Assembly: GCA_003725745.1 (NCBI GenBank)
Contig: RHDP01000001.1
Location: 5,092,501-5,156,500, forward strand
Origin: Streptomyces sp. I6
Lineage (GTDB): Bacteria; Actinomycetota; Actinomycetes; Streptomycetales; Streptomycetaceae
Direction: 5' to 3'
DNA: 64,000 bases
The position numbers were made by a program, and so were the translations under genes. Positions 37,863-47,700 of this stretch are shown here, in pieces (positions within the stretch are counted from its first letter, which is position 1; every line of letters starts with the position of its first letter). The notes below the pieces were generated by a model. That model was not told the DNA's origin. It saw only the letters and a list, made by a program, of their open reading frames with translations, and made no database searches.

Positions 37863-38858
37863 GTGGACATCGACGTGAAGCTCCTGAGGGGCTTGGCGCA
37901 GGAGAAGGAGATTGCCTTCGACCTGCTGGTCGACGCCATCGAGTCGGCCCTCCTCATCGCGTACCACCGCACCGAGGGCAGCCGCCGGCACGCCCGGGTC
38001 GAGCTGAACCGCCAGACCGGGCACGTGACGGTGTGGGCGAAGGAGGACCCGTCGGAACTCGAGGAGGGCCAGGAGCCGCGCGAGTTCGACGACACCCCGC
38101 ACGACTTCGGCCGGATCGCGGCCTCCACCGCCCGCCAGGTGATCCAGCAGCGGCTGCGCGACGCCGAGAACGACGTCACCTTCGGTGAGTACGCCCGCCG
38201 CGAGGGCGACATCGTGGCGGGCCAGGTCCAGCAGGGCAAGGACCCCAAGAACGTGCTGGTCAAGCTGGACGACAAGCTGGAGGCCATCCTGCCGGTGCAG
38301 GAGCAGGTGCCGGGTGAGGAGTACTCCCACGGCCTGCGGCTGCGCACCTACGTCGTACGGGTGGCCAAGGGGGTGCGCGGTCCTTCCGTCACCCTGTCGA
38401 GGACCCACCCCAATCTGGTGAAGAAGCTCTTCGCGCTCGAGGTGCCGGAGATCGCCGACGGTTCGGTCGAGATCGCGGCCATCGCCCGCGAGGCCGGGCA
38501 CCGGACCAAGATCGCCGTGCGGTCCACCCGCAGCGGCCTGAACGCCAAGGGCGCGTGCATCGGCCCGATGGGCGGTCGGGTGCGCAATGTCATGGCCGAG
38601 CTGCACGGCGAGAAGATCGACATCGTGGACTGGTCGGACGACCCGGCGGAGATGGTCGCCAACGCGCTGTCCCCGGCCAGGGTCTCCAAGGTCGAGGTCG
38701 TCGACCTCGGCGCCCGGTCCGCCCGGGTGACGGTCCCCGACTACCAGCTGTCACTGGCCATCGGCAAGGAGGGGCAGAACGCCCGGCTCGCCGCCCGGCT
38801 CACCGGCTGGCGGATCGACATCCGGCCGGACACCGAGCAGCCCGCCGGGCAGAGCTGA
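37863..38858 (+). CDS. nusA: Transcription termination/antitermination factor NusA
   Basis: A 331-residue RNA-binding factor that travels with RNA polymerase. It has the N-terminal polymerase-binding domain, an S1 domain ([30 protein letters not shown]), and two KH domains (the first around [19 protein letters not shown], the second ending [21 protein letters not shown]). It lacks the C-terminal acidic repeats of the E. coli protein, as is usual in actinobacteria. The GTG start lies two bases after rimP. Confidence 0.97.
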   Translation: MDIDVKLLRGLAQEKEIAFDLLVDAIESALLIAYHRTEGSRRHARVELNRQTGHVTVWAKEDPSELEEGQEPREFDDTPHDFGRIAASTARQVIQQRLRDAENDVTFGEYARREGDIVAGQVQQGKDPKNVLVKLDDKLEAILPVQEQVPGEEYSHGLRLRTYVVRVAKGVRGPSVTLSRTHPNLVKKLFALEVPEIADGSVEIAAIAREAGHRTKIAVRSTRSGLNAKGACIGPMGGRVRNVMAELHGEKIDIVDWSDDPAEMVANALSPARVSKVEVVDLGARSARVTVPDYQLSLAIGKEGQNARLAARLTGWRIDIRPDTEQPAGQS

Positions 38859-39030
38859 TCCGGACCCGGGCGTCCGGGGCGGAGCGAGGTGCTCCCTCCC
38901 CGGCCCGGCGTGCCGGGGAACGGATCCGCGCGCAGACTCGGTTCCGTAGCCGGGGGATGGCCGAGAGTTTTGAGCCATCAAATGTTCGATTCTTGCCCCA
39001 AAGGGGTGAGGTCGGTACGGGGAGGTAGAC

Positions 39031-39324
39031 TTGGACGTGTCTGGTCGGACGCATGCCCGCGCATGCCCTGAGCGAACCTGCGTGGGGTGTCGGGAGCGAG
39101 CGGCCAAGCGCGATCTACTGCGCATCGTGGCGGTCGAGGGTGTGTGCGTCCCCGATCATCGCGGTACGCTGCCCGGCCGGGGTGCTTATGTGCACCCCGC
39201 CTCGGTCTGTCTCGACCTGGCGGTTCGCCGTCGGGCGTTCCCGAGGGCCCTCAGGGCCCAGGGGCCGCTCGACACCGCGGACGTACGCCGTGCCGTCGAG
39301 GCGGCGGCTCAGGCCGCACCGTAA
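39031..39324 (+). CDS. ylxR: YlxR-family RNA-binding protein (DUF448)
   Basis: A 97-residue basic protein with the family motifs RTCVGCRERAAKRDLLRIV and LPGRGAYVHP. In other bacteria YlxR lies between nusA and infB and has been linked to RNA binding and gene regulation, as here. TTG 39031 follows GGGGAGG at about seven bases; GTG 39037 is an alternative that shortens it by two residues. An AT-richer stretch just upstream (38960-39000) could hold an internal promoter. Confidence 0.9.
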   Translation: MDVSGRTHARACPERTCVGCRERAAKRDLLRIVAVEGVCVPDHRGTLPGRGAYVHPASVCLDLAVRRRAFPRALRAQGPLDTADVRRAVEAAAQAAP

Positions 39325-39402
39325 GAAGCACGGAAGAAGCAGCACCGCACGGATCCCCGTTCGGTCAGGTACCTCGCGAGTCGGAAGTAGGTCGAGATTG
39401 CG

Positions 39403-39445
39403 ATGAGCACTCGATGAGTACGCGATGAGTACGCCCATGAAGTAG
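39403..39445 (+). other. Chain of three overlapping mini-ORFs in the infB leader
   Basis: Three tiny reading frames follow one another, each start overlapping the previous stop by ATGA: MSTR (39403-39417), MSTR (39414-39428) and MSTPMK (39425-39445). They are built on an 11-bp imperfect tandem repeat (GATGAGTACGC). They end 38 bases before the infB start. They could couple ribosomes into the leader, or be a by-product of repeat expansion. Confidence 0.5.
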
Positions 39446-39449
39446 CGAC

Positions 39450-39470
39450 GGTCCGGCGGTAACCCGGACC
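39450..39470 (+). promoter_or_regulatory. Hairpin before the infB ribosome binding site
   Basis: GGTCCGG and CCGGACC form a perfect 7-bp stem with a 7-base loop, immediately upstream of AAAAGGAG (39472-39479) that serves infB. It could control access to the ribosome binding site. Confidence 0.5.
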
Positions 39471-39483
39471 TAAAAGGAGCGAA

Positions 39484-42400
39484 GTGGCTAAGGTCCGGGT
39501 ATACGAACTCGCCAAGGAGTTCGGTGTGGAGAGCAAGGTCGTCATGGCCAAGCTCCAGGAACTCGGTGAATTCGTCCGTTCGGCGTCCTCGACGATCGAG
39601 GCGCCGGTTGTACGCAAACTGACTGACGCTTTCCAGCAGGGTTCCGGGGCCGCCCCGCGAAGCGCTCTGCCGGGAAGCCCGCGGCGCCGCGCAAGTCCGC
39701 ACCCGCGAAGCCCGCCCCGGCGGTGGAGGGCCGCGCGGGCGGTGCCCCGGCGCCCTCCCCGGCGCAGGCGGCGCGCCCCGCCGCCCCGAAGCCCGGCGCA
39801 CCGGCCCCCAAGCCGGCGGCGGCCGAGGCTCCCAGGAGTGTTCCCGCGGCACCGACCCCCGGCCCGCGGCCGACGCCGGGCCCCAAGCCCGCGGCGGCCC
39901 CGAAGCCGGCTCCGGCCGCTCCGGCCGCCCCGGAGTTCACCGCGCCCCCGGCCGCCCCGGCTGCCGGTCCCCGGCCCGGTGCCACTCCCGGCCCGCGTCC
40001 GGCCGCACGTCCCGGCCAGGGCCAGGGCGGCGGCGGTGCCCGTCCCGGCGCCCCGCGCCCCGGTGGCGAGCGCCAGGCTCCGCGTCCCGGTGCCCGCCCC
40101 GCGGGCCCGCGTCCGGGCAACAACCCCTTCACCTCCGGTGGCTCGACCGGTATGGCGCGCCCGCAGGCGCCCCGTCCGGGCGGTGCCCCGCGTCCCGGCG
40201 GTCCGGGTGCCCCGGTGGCCCCCGTCCGCAGGGCGCCGGCCAGGGCGGTCCCCGTCCGCAGGCTCCCGGTGGCTCCCGTCCCACCCCGGCGGCATGCCGC
40301 GTCCGCAGGCTCCGCGTGGAGCCGGCGGCCCCGGCGGCACCGGCGGTCCCGGCGGTAACCGTCCGAACCCGGGCATGATGCCGCAGCGTCCCGCTGCCGG
40401 CCCGCGTCCCGGTCCGGGCGGCCGCGGCCCCGGTGGCCCCGGCGGCCGTCCCGGTGGCGGCGGCGGCGCCGGCCGTCCCGGCTTCGCCGGCCGTCCCGGT
40501 GGCGGCGGCGGTGGCGGTGGCCGTCCCGGTGGCGGCGGTGGCGGCTTCGGCGGCCCCCGTCCCGGTGGCGGCGGCTTCGGCGGTGGCGGCGGTGGCCGTC
40601 CCGGCTTCGGCGGCCGTCCCGGCGGCCCCGGCGGCCGCGGTGGCACGCAGGGTGCGTTCGGCCGCCCCGGCGGCCCGGCGCGCCGCGGCCGCAAGTCGAA
40701 GCGGCAGAGGCGCCAGGAGTACGAGGCCATGCAGGCCCCGTCGGTCGGCGGTGTGATGCTGCCCCGCGGCAACGGCGAGACCGTCCGTCTGTCGCGCGGT
40801 GCCTCCCTGACCGACTTCGCGGAGAAGATCAACGCCAACCCGGCGTCGCTCGTCGCCGTGATGATGAACCTCGGCGAGATGGTCACCGCCACGCAGTCCG
40901 TCTCCGACGAGACGCTGCAACTCCTGGCCGGCGAGATGAACTACACGGTTCAGATCGTCAGCCCGGAGGAGGAGGACCGCGAGCTGCTGGAGTCGTTCGA
41001 CATCGAGTTCGGCGAGGACGAGGGCGGCGAGGAGTTCCTGGTCGCGCGTCCGCCGGTGGTGACCGTCATGGGTCACGTCGACCACGGCAAGACCCGGCTG
41101 CTGGACGCGATCCGCAAGACGAACGTCGTCGCGGGCGAGGCCGGCGGTATCACCCAGCACATCGGTGCGTACCAGGTCTCGACCGAGGTCAACAACGAAG
41201 AGCGCCGCATCACCTTCATCGACACCCCGGGTCACGAGGCGTTCACCGCCATGCGTGCCCGCGGTGCCAAGTCGACCGACATCGCGATCCTCGTGGTGGC
41301 GGCCAACGACGGTGTGATGCCCCAGACGATCGAGGCGCTGAACCACGCCAAGGCGGCCGACGTGCCGATCGTGGTCGCGGTCAACAAGATCGACGTCGAG
41401 GGCGCCGACCCGACGAAGGTGCGCGGTCAGCTGACCGAGTACGGCCTGGTGGCCGAGGAGTACGGCGGCGACACCATGTTCGTCGACATCTCCGCCAAGC
41501 AGGGCCTGAACATCGAGAACCTGCTGGAGGCCGTGGTCCTGACGGCGGACGCCGCCCTGGACCTGCGGGCCAACCCGGAGCAGGACGCGCAGGGCATCGC
41601 GATCGAGTCCCACCTCGACCGCGGCCGCGGTGCCGTCTCGACCGTCCTGGTCCAGCGGGGCACCCTGCGCATCGGTGACACCATGGTCGTCGGCGACGCG
41701 TACGGCCGTGTCCGCGCGATGCTCGACGACAAGGGCAACAACGTCGACGAGGCGACCCCGTCGACTCCCGTCCTGGTCCTGGGTCTCACCAACGTCCCGG
41801 GCGCCGGCGACAACTTCCTGGTCGTCGACGAGGACCGCACGGCCCGCCAGATCGCCGAGAAGCGTGCCGCCCGTGAGCGCAACGCCGCGTTCGCCAAGCG
41901 CACCCGCCGGGTGTCCCTCGAGGACCTCGACAAGGTGCTCAAGGCGGGCGAGGTCCAGCAGCTCAACCTCATCATCAAGGGCGACGCGTCCGGTTCGGTC
42001 GAGGCCCTCGAGTCCTCGCTGCTCCAGCTGGACGTCGGCGAAGAGGTCGACATCCGCGTGCTGCACCGCGGTGTCGGTGCGGTCACCGAGTCGGACATCG
42101 ACCTGGCGACCGGCTCCGACGCCATCGTGATCGGCTTCAACGTGCGCGCCGCCGGGCGCGCCACGCAGATGGCCGAGCGCGAGGGCGTGGACGTCCGCTA
42201 CTACTCGGTCATCTACCAGGCGATCGAGGAGATCGAGGCGGCCCTCAAGGGCATGCTCAAGCCGGAGTACGAAGAGGTCGAGCTCGGCACGGCGGAGATC
42301 CGCGAGGTCTTCCGCTCGTCCAAGCTGGGCAACATCGCGGGTGTGCTCATCCGCTCCGGCGAGGTACGGCGCAACACCAAGGCGCGCCTCATCCGCGACG

Positions 42401-42570
42401 GCAAGGTCGTCGCGGAGAACCTCACCATCGAGGGTCTGCGCCGCTTCAAGGACGACGTCACCGAGATCCGCGAAGGCTTCGAGGGCGGTATCAACCTCGG
42501 AAACTTCAACGACATCAAGGTCGACGACGTCATCGCGACGTACGAGATGCGCGAGAAGCCCCGCGGCTGA
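39484..42570 (+). CDS. infB: Translation initiation factor IF-2, three apparent frameshifts in the N-terminal linker
   Basis: About 1029 residues once three bases are restored (near 39645-39657, 40209-40217 and 40283-40289). The IF2_N domain ([21 protein letters not shown]) is followed by a Pro/Gly/Ala-rich linker of some 330 residues, a second IF2_N-like helix, then the GTPase domain with [20 protein letters not shown] and SAKQG, and domains II-IV. The three breaks cancel, so the gene reads open from end to end, but residues about 55-270 are wrong as written. The long Gly-rich linker is usual in Streptomyces. GTG 39484 follows AAAAGGAG. Confidence 0.95.
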   Translation: MAKVRVYELAKEFGVESKVVMAKLQELGEFVRSASSTIEAPVVRKLTDAFQQGSGAAPRSALPGSPRRRASPHPRSPPRRWRAARAVPRRPPRRRRRAPPPRSPAHRPPSRRRPRLPGVFPRHRPPARGRRRAPSPRRPRSRLRPLRPPRSSPRPRPPRLPVPGPVPLPARVRPHVPARARAAAVPVPAPRAPVASARLRVPVPAPRARVRATTPSPPVARPVWRARRRPVRAVPRVPAVRVPRWPPSAGRRPGRSPSAGSRWLPSHPGGMPRPQAPRGAGGPGGTGGPGGNRPNPGMMPQRPAAGPRPGPGGRGPGGPGGRPGGGGGAGRPGFAGRPGGGGGGGGRPGGGGGGFGGPRPGGGGFGGGGGGRPGFGGRPGGPGGRGGTQGAFGRPGGPARRGRKSKRQRRQEYEAMQAPSVGGVMLPRGNGETVRLSRGASLTDFAEKINANPASLVAVMMNLGEMVTATQSVSDETLQLLAGEMNYTVQIVSPEEEDRELLESFDIEFGEDEGGEEFLVARPPVVTVMGHVDHGKTRLLDAIRKTNVVAGEAGGITQHIGAYQVSTEVNNEERRITFIDTPGHEAFTAMRARGAKSTDIAILVVAANDGVMPQTIEALNHAKAADVPIVVAVNKIDVEGADPTKVRGQLTEYGLVAEEYGGDTMFVDISAKQGLNIENLLEAVVLTADAALDLRANPEQDAQGIAIESHLDRGRGAVSTVLVQRGTLRIGDTMVVGDAYGRVRAMLDDKGNNVDEATPSTPVLVLGLTNVPGAGDNFLVVDEDRTARQIAEKRAARERNAAFAKRTRRVSLEDLDKVLKAGEVQQLNLIIKGDASGSVEALESSLLQLDVGEEVDIRVLHRGVGAVTESDIDLATGSDAIVIGFNVRAAGRATQMAEREGVDVRYYSVIYQAIEEIEAALKGMLKPEYEEVELGTAEIREVFRSSKLGNIAGVLIRSGEVRRNTKARLIRDGKVVAENLTIEGLRRFKDDVTEIREGFEGGINLGNFNDIKVDDVIATYEMREKPRG

Positions 42571-42600
42571 CGCGGTTCGGCTGACCACGCACACCGTGCT

Positions 42601-42641
42601 CGGGGCCGGTCGGCGGGAGGTAATCCCGTCGATCGGCCCCG
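42601..42641 (+). terminator. Hairpin between infB and the DUF503 gene
   Basis: Twelve-base arms CGGGGCCGGTCG and CGATCGGCCCCG pair with one wobble, with an inner GGGA/TCCC stem. It may reduce transcription into the downstream genes or act as a processing site. Confidence 0.6.
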
Positions 42642-42727
42642 GCCGTGCGTGTACGGTTCCTTGATGTACCTGCCAAGAGCGGGCAGGGCGCATACCGAAC
42701 CCGTACCGGCGGGACATCCGGACATAC

Positions 42728-43021
42728 ATGTTTGTGGGGACGCTGTCCTTCGACCTGCTTCTCGGCGACGTCCACTCGCTGAAGGAGAAGCGCTCCGTCG
42801 TCCGCCCGATCGTGGCCGAGCTCCAGCGCAAGTACGCGGTGGCGGTGGCCGAGGTGGGAGGGCAGAACCTGCACCGCAGGGCCGAGATCGGCCTTGCGGC
42901 GGTGTCCGGGGATCCGGGACACCTCACAGAGGTACTGGACCGGTGCGAGCGCCTGGTCGCCGCCCGGCCCGAAGTGGAGCTGCTGTCGGTGCGACGGCGG
43001 CTGCACGGAGACGATGATTGA
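42728..43021 (+). CDS. DUF503 family protein (YlxP)
   Basis: A 97-residue ferredoxin-like fold protein, beginning [28 protein letters not shown], the family's conserved start. YlxP is found next to rbfA in many bacteria and is thought to act in ribosome or translation related functions, but its activity is unproven. It shares the transcript with infB upstream and rbfA 55 bases downstream. Confidence 0.88.
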   Translation: MFVGTLSFDLLLGDVHSLKEKRSVVRPIVAELQRKYAVAVAEVGGQNLHRRAEIGLAAVSGDPGHLTEVLDRCERLVAARPEVELLSVRRRLHGDDD

Positions 43022-43030
43022 GACTGCACC

Positions 43031-43050
43031 GTCCGGGGGCTGCCCCGGAC
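43031..43050 (+). promoter_or_regulatory. Short perfect hairpin before rbfA
   Basis: GTCCGGGG and CCCCGGAC form an 8-bp stem with a GCTG loop, nine bases after the DUF503 stop and shortly before the rbfA ribosome binding site. Confidence 0.5.
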
Positions 43051-43076
43051 CACCGCACGAAAGAGGAGAAGGACCG

Positions 43077-43553
43077 GTGGCCGACAACGCGCGGGCCCGC
43101 AAGCTGGCCGATCGCATCCAGGTCGTGGTCGCGGAGACCCTGGATCGGCGAATCAAGGATCCGCGGCTGGGCTTCGTCACGATCACGGACGCCCGGGTCA
43201 CCGGCGACCTGCGGGAGGCCACGGTCTTCTACACGGTGTACGGGGACGACGAGGAGCGCGCGGCGTCCGCCGCGGCGCTGGAGTCCGCCAAGGGCGTCCT
43301 GCGGTCCGAGGTGGGCCGTCAGACGGGGGTCCGCTTCACGCCGAGCCTGACGTTCGTCCCGGACGCCCTCCCGGACAACGCCCGGACCATCGACGACCTG
43401 CTCGACAAGGCGCGGGCGAAGGACGCCGAGGTCCGCCAGGCGTCCACGGGCAAGACGTACGCGGGCGGGGCCGACCCCTACCGCAAGCCGGAGGACGAGG
43501 ACGACGACGAGGGCCGCGACGAGGGCAGGGACGAGGACACGGCCTCCGCATGA
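43077..43553 (+). CDS. rbfA: 30S ribosome-binding factor RbfA
   Basis: A 158-residue KH-fold protein that helps 16S rRNA maturation. The core ([38 protein letters not shown]) and [19 protein letters not shown] are typical. The C-terminus is an acidic tail ([19 protein letters not shown]), common in streptomycetes. GTG 43077 follows GAGGAGAAGGA. Its stop overlaps the truB start by four bases. Confidence 0.95.
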   Translation: MADNARARKLADRIQVVVAETLDRRIKDPRLGFVTITDARVTGDLREATVFYTVYGDDEERAASAAALESAKGVLRSEVGRQTGVRFTPSLTFVPDALPDNARTIDDLLDKARAKDAEVRQASTGKTYAGGADPYRKPEDEDDDEGRDEGRDEDTASA

Positions 43554-44479
43554 GCCAGCACAGCAACGCCGCCCCGGCCGCCGGCGGGGGCGGCACCCCG
43601 GACGGCCTGATCATCGTCGACAAGCCGGCCGGCTTCACCTCGCACGACGTCGTCGCCAAGATGCGGGGCATCGCGCGGACCCGCCGCGTCGGTCACGCGG
43701 GCACGCTGGACCCGATGGCGACCGGAGTACTGGTCCTGGGCGTCCAGAAGGCCACCAAGCTGCTCGGCCATCTGGCGCTCACCGAGAAGGAGTACCTCGG
43801 CACGGTCCGGCTCGGCCAGACCACGGTCACCGACGACGCGGAGGGCGAGGTCACCTCGTCCGCCGACGCATCCGGCATCCCCCGGGACGCCGTCGACGCC
43901 GGGGTCGCCGAACTGACCGGCGACATCATGCAGGTGCCGTCGAAGGTCAGCGCCATCAAGATCGACGGCAGGCGGTCCTACGCCCGGGTCCGCGGCGGCG
44001 AGGAGTTCGACATCCCCGCCCGTCCGGTGACCGTGTCGCAGTTCACCGTCCACGACGTCCGCGAGGCCGTCGCCGAGGACGGCACACCCGTGACCGACCT
44101 CGTGGTCTCGGTGGTCTGCTCCTCCGGCACCTACGTCCGCGCCCTCGCCCGCGACCTCGGCGCCGGGCTCGGCGTCGGGGGGCACCTGACCGCACTGCGC
44201 CGCACCCGCGTCGGGCCGTACCGGCTCGAGGCGGCCAGGACCATCGACCAGCTCCAGGAGGAGCTGACGGTCATGCCGATCGGTGAGGCCGCCGTAGCGG
44301 CGTTCGCCCGCTGGGACGTCGACGAAAGGCGCGCCCGGCTGCTGCTCAACGGCGTACGCCTGGACATGCCGGAGTACGGCGGACGGGGGCCGGTGGCCGT
44401 CTTCGGGCCCGAGGAGCGGTTCCTGGCACTCGTCGAGGAGCACCGGGGCAAGGCGAAGAGCCTCGCGGTCTTCGGCTGA
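43550..44479 (+). CDS. truB: tRNA pseudouridine(55) synthase
   Basis: A 309-residue enzyme that makes pseudouridine 55 in tRNA. The active site [17 protein letters not shown] carries the catalytic aspartate near residue 50. [16 protein letters not shown] and [17 protein letters not shown] are the other hallmarks. The C-terminal domain is of the actinobacterial TruB type. It is the last gene of the rimP-truB operon and is followed by a strong terminator. Confidence 0.96.
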   Translation: MSQHSNAAPAAGGGGTPDGLIIVDKPAGFTSHDVVAKMRGIARTRRVGHAGTLDPMATGVLVLGVQKATKLLGHLALTEKEYLGTVRLGQTTVTDDAEGEVTSSADASGIPRDAVDAGVAELTGDIMQVPSKVSAIKIDGRRSYARVRGGEEFDIPARPVTVSQFTVHDVREAVAEDGTPVTDLVVSVVCSSGTYVRALARDLGAGLGVGGHLTALRRTRVGPYRLEAARTIDQLQEELTVMPIGEAAVAAFARWDVDERRARLLLNGVRLDMPEYGGRGPVAVFGPEERFLALVEEHRGKAKSLAVFG

Positions 44480-44533
44480 CGCCCGCGGGCGAAGGCCCCG
44501 CGGGCCTGCCCGCCGGGCCGTGCGGGGAGTTCC

Positions 44534-44570
44534 ATCGTGGAGCGGGCAGGGCCGCTGCCCGCTCCACGAT
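44534..44570 (+). terminator. Perfect 16-bp terminator ending the translation operon
   Basis: Arms 44534-44549 and 44555-44570 match perfectly around a 5-base loop, 54 bases past truB. The next gene therefore probably has its own promoter in 44571-44712. Confidence 0.9.
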
Positions 44571-44712
44571 CCCCCTCGGAGGGTGTCTATCCGTCCCGCA
44601 CCATGGATTCACCCCAACGGGCAGGCGCTCGGAGTGCACCGGGGGTGCACTCGGGGGCGCGTTCGTCCGGCGCTCTTCTCCCCGTGATCAACTCCGGCCT
44701 ACCGTCGGAGCC

Positions 44713-47700
44713 ATGGGACGCGAGGACCTGGCGACGCTGGTGCGCATCTGTGATCCGGCGGGCCGGCCGCGCGGGACCGGCTTCGCCGTCGACGACCGGG
44801 GCACGGTCGTGACCAGCCATGAAGCAGTCGGCGGGCTCGACCGGATCGTGCTGAGCGTGCCCGGCGGCGGAACCTGCGCCGCCGACGGCGTCACCCTCCT
44901 GCCGGAGGCCGATCTCGCGCTCGTCCGCACCAGCGGGCTCGCCCTGACACCCCTGCCGGTCGCCGTCCGGGACCGGCCGGGGGACGGCGCGTACGTACGC
45001 ATCCCGGCCGGTGGCTGGCGCGAGGCCCGCGTCCTCGGCGAGATCCCGGCCACCTACACCGCCGACGGCCGCGCACACCACCTCCACGGCGCCCTCGAGC
45101 TGGCCGTCGGCACCGGGGGAAGCGACGCCCTGGGGCCGGGCGGCACGGCCGGCGGTGGTCCGGTCGTGGACAGCGCAACCGGATCCGTGGTGGCGGTCCT
45201 CACGGGCACCGCGCCGGACACCGCGCACCCCGCGGCGGGCCTCGCCGTACCCCTGCGTACGGCGGCCGCGCGCGACCCCGGCGGGCCGCTCGGGGCACTG
45301 CTGCGGCGCAACGCCCGCACCGTCCCCGGTTTCGGGGCCGATCTCAACCTCGCCGGAGCCCGGTGGCTGGCCGCGGTGTCCCTCGGCCCCGCCGGGCCGG
45401 CCCGCGGCGCCGGCACCCGTACCGAACCCGTCGAACGCCCGCATGTGGTCCGGGAGTTCGCGGAGTTCGAGGCATCCCCCGCACATGTCCTCACCCTCAC
45501 CGGAGCCCTCGGGAGCGGCCGTACCACCGAACTCGCCGCGCTCGCCGCCCGGCGGGCCCAAGGCGCCGAGGCGGGCGTCTCGATCTGGCTGCGCGGCGCC
45601 GACCTCGCGGCGGGCGACCGCGGCCTGGCGGACGCCGTCGCCCGCGTTCTGGCGCGCTCCGGCCGGGTCGTCGCCGGGATCACGGCCCACCGCGGCGGCC
45701 CGTGGACCGTCCCGGCGGCCGGCACGGAGGCCGCTCCGGAGCACGTGGCACGCGTCGCCCGCGAGGCCGGCCGGCCGCTGTTCGTCCTCCTCGACGGCCC
45801 CGAGGAGATGCCCGCCGCCCTGGCCGCACGGCTCCCCGACTGGACGGCGGAGACGGCGCGCTGGCTGCGCGACCACGGCGTACGGCTCGTGGTCGCCTGC
45901 CGGCCCGCGTACGGGGAGCGGGCCGCGGCACTCTACCCCGAGGCCGCCGTGCACCGGCCGGCGCTGCACCTCGGCCCGCTGACCGCGCGGGAGGCCGAGC
46001 AGGCCAGGGCGCGCCTCGGACTCCCGGCCGGTGCGACGGCCGCGGCGGACGCCCGCCATCCGCTGGCCCTCGGACTCCTGGCGGAAGTGCGGGACGCACT
46101 GTCCGGCGAGGTGCCCGGCCGGCCGTCGCGCGAGGAGATCCTCACGGCGTACACGGACCTGATGTGCCTGCGTGCCGCGACGCGGCTCGCCGAGACCGCG
46201 GGGCACGGGCATGACGGGCCCCGGGTGCGCCTGCTGGCGGCCCGGGTGGCCGGACGGGTCCACGAGGCGGCGCGGCGCTGCCTCGGCCCGGGTGAGGCAG
46301 GTCTCGACCGGGAGACCTTCGGGGACGTCTTCCCCTGGCGGACCGGATGGGCGTCCGCGGTGCTCGCCACGGGGCTGCTGGTGCCCGCGGGCGGCGGCTA
46401 CCGCTTCGCCCACGAGGAGGTCGCCGAATGGCTGCAGGCCGCGCACCTCGACGTGGACACGGTCCTGCATCCGCTGCTGCACCGTGAGGACGACTCGGCG
46501 GTGGACGGGGGTACGCCGGCGCTGCCCCGGCACCGGATGGGCACGGTCGTCGGGGCGCTGCTCCTGCTGGACCGCCGCTCCGGGGAGTCCGCGCTGGCAC
46601 CCCGGCTCACCGCGCTGGTCGACGTCCTCGACGGCATGGGTGCGCTCGGCGGTCTCGAAGTGCCCGACGGCCGGCACGGTTTGGGCGGTCCGGCCGGCTT
46701 CGGCGGGCCGGACGGCCGGCATGCTTTCGGAGGCTCGGACGGCCCTCCTGGTTTCGGCGGCTCGGACGACTCGCACGGTTCCGGCGGTCCTGCCGGCATC
46801 GGCGCACCCGGCGCGGGTCAGGCAGCGGGTGCGGACATCCACTGGTGGGCCGCAGGGCTCCTCCGGGAGACGCTGCTGCGCGTGCCGCGTACTCGCAGAT
46901 ACCTCGGTGTGCTCCGCACCCTCGCCGACCGCATCACCCTGCGCGCACTGCGGCCGGGCGGGCCGCGCCGGACGCCCGGTCCCGGCGAGTTCGGCCCCTC
47001 CTTCTGGCAGGCGCTGCACATCGGCGAAGCGGAGCGCATGGACCTGCTGCGCCGCCTCGTCCCGGCGGACGGGCCGCCCGAGCGCACCGGGACCGGCCGA
47101 TGCGGCGCGCGGAGTGCCCCGGTACCTCGGCCGCAGGCCGCTGCCCGGAGGATCCCGGCGCACGCCGGCCGCCCCGCTATCTGGACGCGGTCGCCGAACG
47201 GCTGGCCCGGTCACCACGAGCCGTACAGCCGCTGCTCTGCCGCTGGTTCACCGACGACAGGCCGCTGCCCGCGGCGCCCGGCGCGGCCATCCGGCCCACC
47301 GTCGCCGCCGCGGCCCAGGCCCTCCTGCACACCCACCGGGACGGGCCGTCGACGATCTCTGCGAGGCGCTCGTCAGCACCGCCCACCCCGTGCCCGGGAG
47401 CTGCTGACCGCGCTCACCGAGGACGAGCCGTCCGCCGTCTGCCGGGCCGTCGACCGCTGGGCCCACGACGACACCCGCCCGGCGCGCCGGCTCGCCGCCG
47501 CCGCGTACGCGCCTGCCGTGGCGGCGCATGTCACCACCCGGGCCGATCGCGACCTGCTGAGATACGCGGCGCTGGCGCTCCTCGCCCGGCCCGCCGACAC
47601 CGCCCTGCACGGCGCCGCGCTCGCCGTCCTCGTCCGCGACCCGCGGACCCGTCCGAGCTACCTCGCGCGCGCCGTGGAGGCGTACCGCGACGATGATCCG

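Noticed and set aside
39484-42570. IF-2 as a single intact frame because it is open throughout
   Set aside because: Residues about 55-270 read as Arg/Pro noise in the nominal frame, while the neighbouring frames give the normal Pro/Gly/Ala linker. Three missing bases cancel out and hide the error.
40129-43053. A 970-codon antisense frame over infB
   Set aside because: It only mirrors infB codons. The Thr/Ala/Gly runs come from the Gly-rich linker read backwards.
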